NCBI GenBank assembly: GCA_006176705.1
Contig: QRFJ01004829.1
Location: forward strand, 47,985-111,984
DNA from: Cocos nucifera
Lineage: Eukaryota > Streptophyta > Magnoliopsida > Arecales > Arecaceae
DNA: 64,000 nucleotides
Reading direction: 5' to 3'
Shown here: piece after piece, positions 46,503-58,266 of the stretch
How positions within the stretch are numbered: the stretch's first letter is position 1
Layout of the letters: every line of letters starts with the position of its first letter
Notes under the pieces: generated by a model
The model's input: only the letters and a program-made list of their open reading frames with translations
Databases searched by the model: none
What the model was told of the DNA's origin: nothing
Position numbers and translations under genes: made by a program

Positions 46503-47684
46503 GTGTAGGGGTGCTGCATGTTCGTCCTTAATCAGAAACCCAAAACTTACTTTCTGCAAAACCCTAGATCCTGAAACCCTAGGATTTATTGTGCATATTT
46601 TATTTATGAACCCTACTTAATTAAAAATTAAGATTATGGAAATATTAATTAGATCTAAAATTGAGAATTTTAGATCTAAGACATATTCATAATACTGGGT
46701 TCGGGCTTGGGTAGCTCAATTAGGTCTAAGCGGTTGATCAAACCGAATCAAGAGTTGGTTAGATGGGATCAACAATGCTTAAATTGACCAGCCTAATAGG
46801 ATTAAGTCTGGGTCAAGATCGAGTCACGATCAAGCAAGACCTAATTAGGCTCAGAGGTTAGAGTCTGGATTGTAGGCTAACCCAATTGGTTCTGGCTCAA
46901 CAATTTGGTGTCTAAGGTAAGTTTGGCACATACGATCGACTGATTTTTAATTGGAAGCTACTCGACCTGAATGCATTCTTGTATGAGTTAATGGCATATT
47001 CCTTCCACCGATCTCACTTACCTGGCCATATCTGTTGACACAGTTCTGATCTGAGGTGGTCAATAATCCGAGCTAACCCATGCCACTAGGTTAGTCATAA
47101 TTGTTATGACTATGACAAGTCTAGTTTAATGAGACCTGAATCAATTCTCCCTAAGAAAAGATTAAGTCTGAGGTCTTCCACCATTGTAGATGTGCGGGCC
47201 CTTCCCGGGGTTGATTGTTCTCGGCTGGATACAGTGGCTCAGTTGCACCGGGAAGATGCAACCATGTCTATTAGGCATTGGATGCTATGGGCTGGAGGAT
47301 GAGTTGGGCTCAATATTTCGGATACGGTGAGAGACTCAATTAGGAATCCAGTCTATGCAAATGGTGGGTCTGACTTAACTAAGGAGTGGATCAATATTCC
47401 GGATACGGTGAGATTCATGAATTAGAGACCAAGTTTGGGTGCACCATGATTAGAGAATCATTGAACAAGAGTTGTTCACTCATTGGCTAACCCATCACCA
47501 ATAACTGTTAGGTGAGGTGATGAGTCAGTTGGTGAGACCGCACCACCCACTAGAAATCATTAATCATGGAGATTTTTGCATCTCTACAGAGGGAGTGTAG
47601 GGATCCAAAAAAAATAGTGGAAGCTAATTTGTTTAAAAATAAAATTCTTAAATAAATTGGTCAAGTCATAATTACAGTATCTAA

Positions 47685-48556
47685 CTAGAATCTTTGACTC
47701 TCTACAGAAAAATATCTGCGTCCAATCCATTAGCACGTATCCTGGACACACATAGACTGACCGGACCCAATTATAAAGATTGGCTCAGGAACTACAAAAT
47801 TATTTTGGGTTTCGAGAAGTTAACCCATGTTTTGGACCAGGATCCTCCCACCTTACCAGCCCATCCATCCACTGAACAGAGAGCGTCTCTGAAAAATGGA
47901 TAGACGAAGATAATAAGGCCAGATATTACATGTTGGGCTCGATGTCTGATGAGCTCCAGCGCCAACATGAAGATATCGGGACTGCTCGCCAAATGTTGGC
48001 TCACCTGTAGGAGATGTTTGGTGAACAGAGTCGCACAGCCAAGTATCAAGTCACGAAATGACTTTTTAAGGCTAAGATGCGTGATGGGCAGTCAGTCCAA
48101 GATCACTGTCTGATGATGATCAAGGACATGAAAGAGCTTGAGAAGCTCGATGTGAAGTTAGACTTGGACCTGCAGAATGATATTATTCTGCAATCCTTGA
48201 CTGATGCATATGGGCAATTCATCATGAATTACCACATGCATAAACTTCAAAATTCCTTGGCCGAATTAATGAATATGCTGGTCACCGCTGAGCTTTCTAT
48301 GAAAGGTTCTAAAGGCTCAGTTCTTGCTATGGAATGGACTTCTTCCAAAAGAAAGTCTTATGGAAAGAAAAAAAAGTCTGTGAAAAAGCAGAAGGTGGAA
48401 GGAACAAAGAAGAAGAAGGCAGAGCCGAAGAAAAAGGCCGATGTCAAAGGAAAGTATTTTCCATTGCAACAGCGATGGCCATTGAAAGCGAAACTGCCCT
48501 ACTTACCTGGCCACCCTGAAGAATAAGAAGGAAGTCCTTCTGGAGGTATGCTCGTT
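47685..48556 (+). pseudogene. Gag of copy D, broken
   Basis: Opens without ATG (ESLTLYRKISASN). The N-terminal part LARILDTHRLTGPNYKDW runs to a 2-bp deletion at about 47890. It then resumes as DEDNKARYYMLGSMSDELQ with a TAG at 48008, the family TGA at 48059-48061, then MRDGQSVQDHC through the Lys-rich region. The zinc knuckle starts KGKYF (first Cys replaced by Tyr), and an inserted T shifts the frame through the remainder. Confidence 0.87.
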
Positions 48557-48561
48557 ATTCG
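48557..48561. other. Deletion junction removing the protease of copy D
   Basis: The sequence jumps from ggtatgctcgttatt (gag/protease boundary) to cgagcaaaacgtgaatgcc (pre-integrase). In copy A these points are 409 bp apart (19240-19648), so the DSG active site and the whole protease are missing. Confidence 0.9.
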
Positions 48562-49458
48562 AGCAAAACGTGAATGCCAAACGACCTAGGGATAGTCCAA
48601 ATGATAGATATCTATGGCACCTAAGATTAGGTCATATAGCAGAAGATAGGATCAACAAATTGGAGAAAAATGGGCTATTGAGTCCATTGACTTCTGAGTC
48701 ATATCCAACTTGTGAATCTTGTCTTCAAGGCAAAATGACTAAACTCCCTTTTGTAGGACATGGGGAGAGGGCCACAGATCTCCTTGCCCTAGTACATACT
48801 GATGTGTGTGGCCCATTTGATGTGCCGGCTAGAGGCAATTTTGTCTACTTCATTATCTTTATCGATGATCTATCTAGGTATGGGTATGTGTATCTTATGA
48901 GACACAAGTCTGAAGCTTTTGAAAAGTTCAAAGAATTCAGACATGAAGTAGAAAAATAAACTGGAAAACCCATTAAGGTTCTTCGATCAGATCGAGGAGG
49001 TGAATACCTTAGCTAGAAATTCCTAGACTATCTCAAGGATAATGGCATAGTCTCTCAATGGACTCCACCAGGAACACCTCAACTCAATGGGGTTTCAGAA
49101 TGGAGAAATCGGACTCTATTGGATATGGTCCGATCCATGATGAGCTTCACAGACCTTCCTGATTTTCTTTAGGGATATTCATTGTTAACTTCAATTTATC
49201 TACTGAATAGGGTTTCCTCTAAGACCGTTCCTACCACACCATATGAGATATGGCATGGTAAGAAACCAAGTCTGAGTCATCTCAGAATTTGGGGTTGTCC
49301 GGCTCATGTCAAAAGACAACAAGCGGACAAGTTAGAGTTTAGGTTCCTTTAGAGCTCGATTCATAGGATATCCTAAAGAGTCATTAGGATACTATTTCTA
49401 CATTCCAGAAGACCATAATGTGATTGTGAGTCGACATGCCATCTTTCTTGAAAAATAG
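48562..49458 (+). pseudogene. Integrase of copy D
   Basis: Shows YLWHLRLGHIAEDRI and CESCLQGK, then HTDVCGPFDV (first Asp, about 48800), FIDDLSRYGYVYLM, RSDRGGEYL (second Asp, about 48990), NGVSEWRNRTLLDMV (Glu, about 49100; one Arg changed to Trp) and RIWGCPAHVKR. Stops: TAA 48957-48959 (shared with A), TAG 49014-49016, TAG 49170-49172 (shared with E) and TAG 49456-49458 (shared with A, E, J). A 1-bp insertion near 49345 shifts the C-terminal part. Confidence 0.92.
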
Positions 49459-50441
49459 TTTATTCAAGATAGCGGCATTGGAAAGCAGATTAAGCTTGAT
49501 GAGAAAGTCTCACAAGTACAACGAGCTAAGGACCAATTGGAACCAAATCAGGTTGAGCCAATAAGAACACTACCTCCTCCACCTCATAGATCGAAAAGAG
49601 TTTTTCGTCCCTTGAAAGATACTTAGGTATTATTTCAGAGGAAGTAGAGAAAATATTCCTCGTAGGTAATGGTGCTCATGGTGATGATCCCAAAACCTAC
49701 AACGAGGCGATATCAGATATCGACTCCGAGAAATGGCTAGAGGCAATGCAATCAGAAATTGACTCGATGCACTCAAACCAAGTCTGGACCTTGGTAGATC
49801 CACCAGAAGGTATAGTACCTATTGGGTGTAAATGGATCTTCAAGAGAAAGATTGGTGCAGATGGGAATGTGGAGACATTCAAGGCTAGACTAGTGGCAAA
49901 AGGTTATAGTCAATGCGAAGGCATTGACTATCAGGATACCTTTTCTCCAGTGGCTATGCTAAAATCCATCCATACATTGCTTGCCGTTGTAGCCTATTTC
50001 GATTATGAAATATGGCAAATGGACGTGAAAACGGCGTTCTTAAATGGATATCTTGAGGAAGATATCTATATGGAATAGCCACTAGGTTTCACATCCAGTG
50101 ATACTGATCACAAGGTTTGCAAGCTGCAAAGGTCCATATATGGACTTAAGCAAGCATCTCGGAGCTGGAACACTCATTTCAATGATGTGATCAAAATGTT
50201 TGGTTTCATCAAAAATGAAGAGGAACCATGTGTCTTCAAAAAGATCAGTGGGAGCGCTGTTGTCTTCCTCGTATTGTACGTGGATGACATCCTCCTTATT
50301 GGAAATGATATTCCCATGATGACAACAGTCAAATTATGGTTGTCCAAGGAATTCTCCATGAAAGACCTAGGTGAAGCATCCTTTATTCTAGGAATTAAGG
50401 TCTATAGGGATAGACCGAATAGGATGCTAGGACTTTCATAG
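49459..50441 (+). pseudogene. Reverse transcriptase of copy D
   Basis: The linker (49459-49745) leads to SNQVWTLVDPPEG, CKWIFKRK, FKARLVAKGYSQ, QMDVKTAFLNGYLEED, a TAG at 50078 replacing Gln of the MEQPLGF motif, then LKQASRSWNTHF and the intact YVDD box in VLYVDDILLIGND (about 50277). It ends at LGLS with TAG 50439-50441, the same codon that is TAA in A. The catalytic core otherwise looks functional. Confidence 0.93.
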
Positions 50442-50444
50442 AAG

Positions 50445-51260
50445 ATGTACATAGAGAAAGTACTAAAGAGGTTTAGTATGGAAAACTCTAAGAGGGGATT
50501 AATACCCTTCAGACATGGTATTCATCTTTCCAAGAAGATGTGCCCTAGCACACCTGAGGAAATAGAACACATGAGCAAGATCCCTTATGCTTCTGCAATA
50601 GGGAGCCTCATGTATGCCATGCTATGTACACGACCTGATATAGCCCATGCTATGAGTGTCACAAGCAGATATCAGTCAAATCTAGGTGAAGAACATTGGA
50701 CTTTTGTGAAATGTATCCTTAAGTACTTAAGAAGAACTAAGGATATAATGTTGGTCTTTGGTAACGGAGAACTCCAAGTCCAGGGATACACAGACTCGGA
50801 CTTCATGTCCGATATAGATGATCGAAAGTCGACATCTACGAGTCTGTTTGTGTGCAATGGTGGTTCTGTCAGCTGAAAGAGTTTCAAGCAAACTGTGATA
50901 GCAGATTCCACCATGGAAGCAGAATATATCACTACATTAGAGGCTACGAAGAAAGCATTCTGGTATAAGAAGTTTGCTGCAGAAATTGGAGTAATGCCAT
51001 CAGATGCCATTCTTCTGTACTGCGACAATAATGGTGCCATAGCCATTGCTAAGGAGCTGAGGTCTCACCAAAAATTCAAGCACATTGACCAGGTGATACC
51101 ACCTCATCCATGATTACCTCGAGAAGGATTACGTCGAGGTCAAGAGAGTTGACTCCATAGATAATGTGGCAGACCAACTTATAAAGCCGTTGGGCCAGCA
51201 GAAAATCGAAGCCCACCTTGAGAAGATGGGACTTAGACTTGTAGCCAATTGGCTTTAGGA
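50445..51260 (+). pseudogene. RNase H of copy D
   Basis: The connection domain IPYASAIGSLMYAM and HAMSVTSRYQ is followed by Asp in YTDSDFMSD (about 50795), a TGA at 50874, Glu in TMEAEYITT (about 50915) and Asp in YCDNNGAIAIAK (about 51020). The frame shifts near 51090. The closing QQKIEAHLEKMGLRLVANWL is in a different frame and ends in TAG before the purine tract (51261-51272, caagtgagagat). Confidence 0.92.
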
Positions 51261-51272
51261 CAAGTGAGAGAT

Positions 51273-53537
51273 TATTAGATATATGTACCCTAGAAGCCAG
51301 AATTGGCTGACACTTGTAATACACTTCTAGGGGCAAAATTATAATTTTGACTAATATTAATAAAATGGGTTATTTTCTATCACATATGTGTATTTAGTGT
51401 CTGTGATACATCCTTTGAGTTAATGATAATGATAATTCATATTTTCAAGAGTTGAAAATTTAAGACATGAATAATCATTATTAACTCATAAAATGCTCCC
51501 GACCATAGGATCATCACGAGGATGGTGATTGATCCAGAAGATTGGTGTACAATCGCTTCTCTTTAGTAGATGAGTCTTGAGTCTACGGTGTGGAGACACC
51601 GAAGTGAGAGTACAGGTACTCGTTAGAGAACGAGGGCACTGAGCGTGACCACCTCGAGTAGTCATTAGGGAGTCTGCCTTCTCGTCAATGACTGACTCGA
51701 TGCTACAGTAGTGTGTCCAATTTTTTGACCTAAGATGCATCGGTAGTTTACCTTGAGGGTGTTATAGTTTGACTACACCATTACTCAGTCTCCTAGCCAT
51801 TCAGAACTCTGAGGTGTATGTTGGCTATATCATGTTCATTGTAGGAATTGGATAGCATCAAGATGGAATCTATCTACCTCGGTGGTAGAGGAGCAGCCCT
51901 ATGATGATCATGAGAATCAAGTCTAGAAGTCCATGGCCATGGCAGAGTGAAATAATAGGAAGAGTTTCTATTTAGCTTTTCACATCGGACTTGAAATCGA
52001 ATGATTACATCATATGACAGAGACTAGGGTTTGATGAGTTCACCTTAACCCTAATCTGATCGAGGCTCAAGATAGAAGAACTTAATCACACAGGTAGCTA
52101 TACCAAGAGGTTCGCATTCAGCTCTGATGGGTTGCCACCATATACTGCTAGGTGTCACTGGTGGATTTTGGGAGCAATTAAAATAATTTAAATGATCGAT
52201 CATTCTAGCTGTTCGAATCAGAAGAGTTCTGATCCATCAAAAGGAGTTTTGATGATGTCGATGATAGAGATCATGACATATCCCATTACCATACAGAACT
52301 GATCCTAACTGGGTCACACAAACAAAGGTTTGAATCTGGTGATCATCAATTGAACTGATCTAGTTCAATTGATCTGAATGAGGTTCAATTAGGTTCAATG
52401 AAATCATGCTAGCACTCGATTGAACCTAACGTTCTTCTTTTACTATCATAAATAGTTGTCCTGACTGAGCCAAAGAAGTTTGTGCTCATTTAGAGGCCTT
52501 CACTTTGTCTGACTGGAGCTTGTCCAAGTCAGAAAAGGTTGTCTTATTTTGTAAGACATTATCTTCCATTTTTGGTCACCTACCATTTCTCGTCCTTTGA
52601 CTTTGGTCAAAAGTTGACCTTTGACTGGTCAAATGTTGACCATTGATATTTTGACTTCTATGTGTCACGCACCTATTGGAGAGTTGGTGGGGGCTTGTCC
52701 TCCTACCAGAACCTGGCAAGAAGGAGGGCGCACGCCACCCTTGGCGTGTGACTAAGCTGGAGGCGCCCTGGAGTCCCTGTTGGATAGGGACTCCATCTCC
52801 TTTATGGATTCTAATTAAAGTTCTCCTAAGAACCAACTTTGACTAGTCTTAGGTGCCATCTAAGGAAGAATCTAGGGGACTCTATTCCCACCAATTAGAT
52901 TTAGATCTAATTTTACAAAGGGTTATGATTGATTGGGAAGAAGAGGAGTTGGATCATGCTTAGTCTATAAATAAGATCGTGCGCCCAACGCAAAGAGCAT
53001 AACAATTCTCCATGCCCTAAGGCTGCTTCTCCTCTCCTCCTCCATGCCAAAGCACCTTCTCCTTCTCCTCTCCACGTCCAAAGAGGTTTGGATTCTTGGT
53101 TGGTGCAATCTCGATGAGAGAAAGGCGACTGAAAGCTAGAAGGTTGCGCTGCTGCAAAGGACGACTGTTGATCTTCGAAAGGTATTTTGAAGATCCTCCA
53201 GATCAAATCCAGATCTAATTTTTGGAGACGTGATAGAGAAGAAGAAGATCTCTAGATCCAGTTTGAGTGGATATCGGTAGAGACCAGGCACTTATGTGGC
53301 TAGATCTAGAATCTTCCACTACTCATAGGATCATCATCGGATAATAGGATTACCCACTTCAAGGTAAATTAAATTTGATTTAATTTATCTAATTTTATTT
53401 TAATTATTAAAATAATAAAAACTAGATCTAAAATATCTCAGATCTGATTAAGATCAAAGAAAAAAAATTTTGAAATATATCTCTTGATCTGATCAGATCT
53501 GAACGAACTTGATCTGAAAAATCAGAATTTTCCTTCA
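51273..53537 (+). repeat. 3' LTR of copy D
   Basis: The partner of the 5' LTR. It starts TATTAG (second base mutated) and ends TTCA at 53537, 2265 bp long. It includes a shortened 'tgacttctatgtgtc' segment near 52651-52664, where the 5' LTR has about 6 more bases. Confidence 0.94.
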
Positions 53538-54190
53538 AACCTAATTTGAGAAGGCGTTACTTGATTTAGGAGCTAGTGTAAATATTTTACCCTATTCAAT
53601 TTATTAGCAATTCGGATTGGGAAAGCTTCAGCTAACAGGGATCACGTTATAATTAGCAGACCAATCTTTTAGAATCCCCAAGGGAATGGTAGAAGATGTT
53701 TTGATTAAAGTTGAAAATTTTATCTTTCCAGTTGATTTTGTCATTTTGGAGACTGAGCCAATATCAAATCCTAAGGATCAAATTTCAGTGATTTTAGGAA
53801 GACCATTCTTAGCTACTGCTAATGCTAAAATCAATTATCAGAATAGACTTATGAAACTATCTTTTGGAAACATGACTATGGAGCTGAATATTTTCAATTT
53901 GGAACAAGAATCTACCAAGCATGCTAATGTAAGTGTAGTCCAAGATGAAATTTATGAACCCATAGATATTAGCGATGAGGAAGTCGATCTTAAATCTAGT
54001 ATCTAGCCAATCCATGAATATGAGAACCTAGATAAAATACTTGGAGATAATAAAAATGGTCAGAGATGGAAGCCTCCCACTGAACCACTCATAGAAATGA
54101 CTAAACCATCACTTGAGTCATCAAAAGAAGAGGCACCCAAAGTAGAGTTGAAATCCCTCCCTGAGCACCTCAAGTATGTATATTTAGGTC
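53538..54190 (+). pseudogene. Athila protease region
   Basis: The active-site phrase is read from gatttaggagctagtgtaaa (53564-53583), giving DLGASVN with an intact Asp. It is followed by the flap and the phrases MVEDVLIKVENFIFPVDFV and ILGRPFLATANAKI (53686-53900). Two stops precede the open piece (53686-54006). A TAG at 54004 and later changes break the link to RT. Confidence 0.87.
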
Positions 54191-54995
54191 CAGAGAAAAC
54201 CTGCCTATAATTGTTGCATCAGACCTAAATCCTAACCAAGATGAGGAATTATTAGCAGTCTTAAGAGAAAATCGAGAAGCAATAGGCTGGACCATGGCAG
54301 ACATTAAAAGAATAAGCCCTTCCATAGTTCAACATAGGATACACCTATAGGAAGAGGCTAAACAAACTCGAGATGTCCAAAGAAGATTGAACCCAGCTAT
54401 GAAGGATGGAGTCAAAAAGAAAATTCTGAAGTTGTTGGATATTGAAATTATTTACCTTATTTCTGATAGTTCATGGGTAAGCCCTGTACAAGTGGTATCG
54501 AAGAAATCTGGGGTAACAGTAGTCTAGAATGAAGCTAATGAACTTATCCCAACTGGAACCCAAATGGGGTGGAGTGTCTGTATAGATTATAGAAAATTGA
54601 ATGCAGCTACAAGAAAAGATTACTTTCCTTTGCCATTTATTGATCAAATGTTGGAAAAGTTAGCCGGACAAGAATTTTACTATTTTCTAGATGGATACTC
54701 TGGTTATAATCAGATTCCCATAGCCCCTGAAGATCAGAAAAAGACCACATTCACCTGTCCATTCAAAACCTTTGCTTATAGGTGTATGCCCTTTGGACTA
54801 TGTAATGCTCCGGCAACCTTTCAAAGATGTATGATCAGCATGTTTTTCGATATGATTGAATGATTTCTAAAAATTTTTATGGATGACTTTTCTGTCTTTG
54901 GACCTAGCTTCTCTGAATGCTTAAACCATCTAAGACTTGTTCTAGAAAGATGTAAGAAGAAGCATTTAGTTCTTAACTAGGAAAAATGTCAATTC
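54191..54995 (+). pseudogene. Athila reverse transcriptase
   Basis: A one-base loss near 54205 shifts into the RT frame. Visible: LRENREAIGWTMADIKRISP, VSPVQVVSKKSG, a TAG at 54526, IDYRKLNAATRKDYFPLPFIDQ, DGYSGYNQIPI, FAYRCMPFGLCNAPATFQRC, TGA at 54861, and the catalytic FMDD (about 54880), the Athila form of YVDD. A TAG at 54978 lies in the connection to RNase H. The longest clean stretch is 54564-54863. Confidence 0.92.
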
Positions 54996-55690
54996 ATGAT
55001 CAGAGAAGGTATAGTTCTTGGCCATGTAATTTCAAAGAAAAGAATAGAAGCTGACAAGGCCAAAGTTAACCTGATTGCAAGTCTTCCACCACCCAAGACT
55101 GTTAAAGAAATTCATTCATTTTTAGAACATGCTGGATTTTATAAAAGATTCATGCCCGATTTTAGCAAAGTGGCTCACCCTTTGACGAACTTGTTAGCAA
55201 AAGAAGCAAAATTTGAGTTTACTTCTAACTGCCTTGAGTCTTTTGAATTCCTTAAAAAGGAACTCATTTCAGCCCCCATCATTCATCCACCTATCTAGAT
55301 CAAACCTTTTGAGCTCATGTGCGATGCATCTGATTATGCTGTAGGTGCAGTCTTAGATCAAAAAATCAATAAGCTGTTGAGAGTTATTTACTATGCAAGC
55401 AAAACATTAAATGATGCACAGCTTAATTACACCACCATGGATAAGGAATTTTTAGCTGTTGTCTGTCCTAAAAAAATTCAGATCCTATTTGGTTGGATCT
55501 CATGTTATTATCTATATTGATCACTCAGCCATTAGACATCTCCTAGCAAAGAAAGATGCTAAGGCACATTTAATTCGATGGATCTTGCTCCTTCAAGAAT
55601 TTAACCTAAAAATTAAGGATAAGAAAGGGATAGAGAATGCAGTTGCTGATCACTTATCCCGAATCATAGTTGCGCCATCTAACAAACCAC
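54996..55690 (+). pseudogene. Athila RT thumb and RNase H
   Basis: Phrases GFYKRFMPDFSKVAHPLTNLL, then after a TAG at 55296 the RNase H Asp in MCDASDYAVGAVLDQ (about 55320), Glu in TMDKEFLAVV (about 55440) and Asp in YIDHSAIRHLL (about 55513), closing with NAVADHLSRI. A frameshift of one base near 55470 separates the last two blocks. Confidence 0.9.
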
Positions 55691-57039
55691 CTATCAATGA
55701 GTATTTTTCAGATGAACAACTCATGTCGGTGTCCATTGAACCTTGGTATGTGGATATTGTGAATTATTTAGCCATTAGTAAAGTGCCTTCTCATTGGACC
55801 AGTCAGGATAAACATAAATTCTTTTTTCAAGTAAACTATTTCATTTGGGATGATCCATATTTGTTTAAATAGTATACTGATCAGATCATTAGGAGGTGTG
55901 TCCCTGATAATGAGGTTAAAAGTATTCTGTCATTTTGTCATGACCAAGCATGTGGTGGGCATTTCACATCTAAGAGGACTGCTGCCAAAGTACTTCAATG
56001 TTGATTTTATTGGCCTAATTTATTTAAGGATGCACATGTGTATTGTAAAAGTTGTAGTTGATGCCAACAAATGGGTCAGATTACAAAATGAGATATGATG
56101 CCACTCAATCCAATCTTGGTAGTTGAAATTTTTGATGTCTCGGGAGTTGATTTTATGGGACCATTTTTGAATTTCTTCAAAAATGAGTATATCTTAGTGA
56201 CTATTGATTATGTTTCTAAGTGGGTAGAAGCTATTCCATGTAACTCCAATGATAGCAAAGTGATCATTAAATTTCTTAAGAAAAATATTCTCTCTCACTT
56301 TGGTACTCCTAGAGCAATCATTAGTGATCGTGGAACACATTTTTGCAATCGACCCTTTACCGCATTAATGAAAAAATATAATATTACCCACAAGTTAGCC
56401 ACACCATATCATCCTCAGACTAGTGGGCAAGTTGAAGTATCCAATAGACAAATCAAACAAATCTTGGAGAAAACTGTTAATGCTAATAGGAAGGATTGCT
56501 CTGTGAAATTAGTTGATGCACTTTGGGCTTACCGCACTACCTACAAGATCAACCTAGGAATGTTTTCTTATAGGATTGTGTTTGAAAAATCATGTCTCTT
56601 GCCTGTTTAGTTAGAACATAAAGCCATGTGGGCAATAAAGAAATTAAACATGGACCTAGACATAGCCAGAAACCATAGAAAGCTTTAGATCAATGAATTA
56701 GAAGAACTGAGAAATGAAGCTTACAAGAATGCCAAGGTATACAAGGAATGGATGAAAGTATTTCATGATCAAACAATTCATAGAAAATCTTTTACTCCTA
56801 GACAAAAAGTTTTTTTGTATAATTCAAGGTTACATCTTTTTTCTAGAAAGCTTAGGTCTAGATGGACAGGATCTTTCTTTGTTAAAGAAGTTTTCCCATA
56901 TGGGGCTGTAGAGATTGAAAACCCAAGCAATGGTGTTGTTTTTATAGTTAATGATCAACAATTGAAACCATTCTTGGAATTACCCATAGAATCTATGGAG
57001 GAAACCATGGTTTTTTATGAACCAACATATCTCGGTTAG
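55691..57039 (+). pseudogene. Athila integrase
   Basis: The zinc site H-x-H...C-x2-C is spread over a frameshifted stretch (55890-56090, CHDQACGGHFTSKRTAAKVLQ then HVYCKSCS). The core has GVDFMGPF (first Asp, about 56147), IISDRGTHFCN (second Asp, about 56310) and SGQVEVSNRQIKQ (Glu, about 56425). After a TAG at 56608, the C-terminal part reads YKEWMKVFHDQ, FLYNSRLHLF, LRSRWTGSFFV (GPY/F-like) and the end near FYEPTYLG. Catalytic residues are intact. Lesions are the frameshift near 55900, TAA at 56065 area and TAG 56608. Confidence 0.92.
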
Positions 57040-58266
57040 TCTATTATCACTATTTAGTCTGGCTGAAGACTTTAAACTTAGCGCTCCTAGGAGGCAACCC
57101 AGCTTCTTTCTTTCTAATTAGTTTTCTTTTTAGCATTATCAGATCAAATAAGCTCCATTGAATAACTTGGAGGAAGAGTTTAAATTTTCAAAGGTATGTG
57201 CCGGATCAAAAATATAGTCAGGTGTAATTTTTCATGTTCTTTATTTCATCCTTTATTTTTTCTTCTCTATTGAGGACAATGTCGATTAAGTTGGGGGGGA
57301 GAAAAATAAAAATTTTAAAATTTTAAGTCCTCAAAAAAGTTAGTATTTAGTATTTAGACACCTAATTATGCTTAAGAATAGAATTAAACTAAGCATTTTT
57401 AAAAGAAAATTGATGCACAGATCAGAGAATCTATGAGATATTGAGAAATTAAGTATTAAGAAAATTCAATAAAGAGTTAAATCAAGAACATAAAAAGTTT
57501 TTCTTTTGAGCATTTCTAATTTTTTCTACTAACATCAAAGAAAAGTCTACTTTTGATAGTTTTTGTGTAGGATAACTATACATTTCTTCATATAAAATTT
57601 TTTTTTATATAGTTTCCAAGTACTTTTCACTGAGTAACCCGACCTCTTTGCCTAAGCAAGCATTGAGTTTCGCATCAAAAGATGGGAAAGGCAAAGAAGC
57701 TCGTTGTAAAGCTAGTCTTAACTCGTAGCCTATTTGATTCGAGCTAGTAAGCCTGAGGGGTATTCTATACCTAGTATCCTAAAGCCAACTAGTTTAGGAG
57801 TCATTGGCCTAAGACTCGCTACATGGATCAAATAGAAAGCTTAAGGGGTTAAGACACTCAATAGTGATACAACGTTTAAAAAAAAAATATTGATTTTTCA
57901 TCGAGTAACTGAATTCCATTGTCTAAGTAAGCAATGATATTCACATCAAAAAATGGGTAATATAAAAATAAAAATCAATAAATGAAGGGCAGAAGTAGCA
58001 ATACACTTGACTATATAAAAGTTTAGACAAATCAAAGATAAAGATAGGATAATTTAGAAAAAATTTAGAAAAATTTAATATTCTTTACTTAATTTTTTTA
58101 TTGATAAGTATTAATACCCTAATGATATACCTCACTTATACTCTATTGAATATCAATGGCCATTTTGAAAACTGCTTAGGTAAAATTCGAAACTCTAAAG
58201 TTAAAAGGTATTTAAAACTAAATTCTTTCTTTACTCGAGGATGAGCAAAGCTTAAGTTAGGAAGTA
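57040..58266 (+). other. Athila 3' noncoding region with purine tract
   Basis: There is no env-like frame. Known Athila marks are present: 'ttagcgctcctaggaggcaa' at 57079-57098 and 'aatgtcgattaagttggggg' at 57279-57298. The purine tract before the LTR ('gcttaagttaggaag', about 58249-58263) is degraded. An imperfect duplication links 57632-57701 and 57903-57970 (both start gagtaac and include 'gcatcaaaagatggg'-like text). Confidence 0.75.

Larger units (their letters stand above)
45839..47684 (+). other. Untranslated leader of copy D
   Basis: A leader of 1.85 kb, collinear with A. AT-rich to 46420, then the stem-loop, then a block of mixed composition with 'gcgggcccttcccggggttg' at 47197-47216. 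It lacks the 10-bp segment seen in E and F. The first open codon of gag is at about 47685. Confidence 0.82.
43572..53537 (+). mobile_element. Copia copy D, nested in the Athila element
   Basis: A full-length plus-strand family member of 9966 bp with LTRs 43572-45838 and 51273-53537, about 97 percent alike by eye, the youngest event in this nest. Leader, gag, integrase, RT and RNase H are present, but about 400 bp covering the protease are deleted. Several stops are shared codon for codon with copy A, its closest relative here. Confidence 0.95.

Noticed and set aside
48055..48075. A frameshift-type slippery run (CTTTTTA) directly after the shared gag TGA
   Set aside because: Present in A and D but broken in E (CTATTCA) and F (TTGTTTA). 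The downstream gag is in the same frame as the upstream part, so a frameshift would not help.
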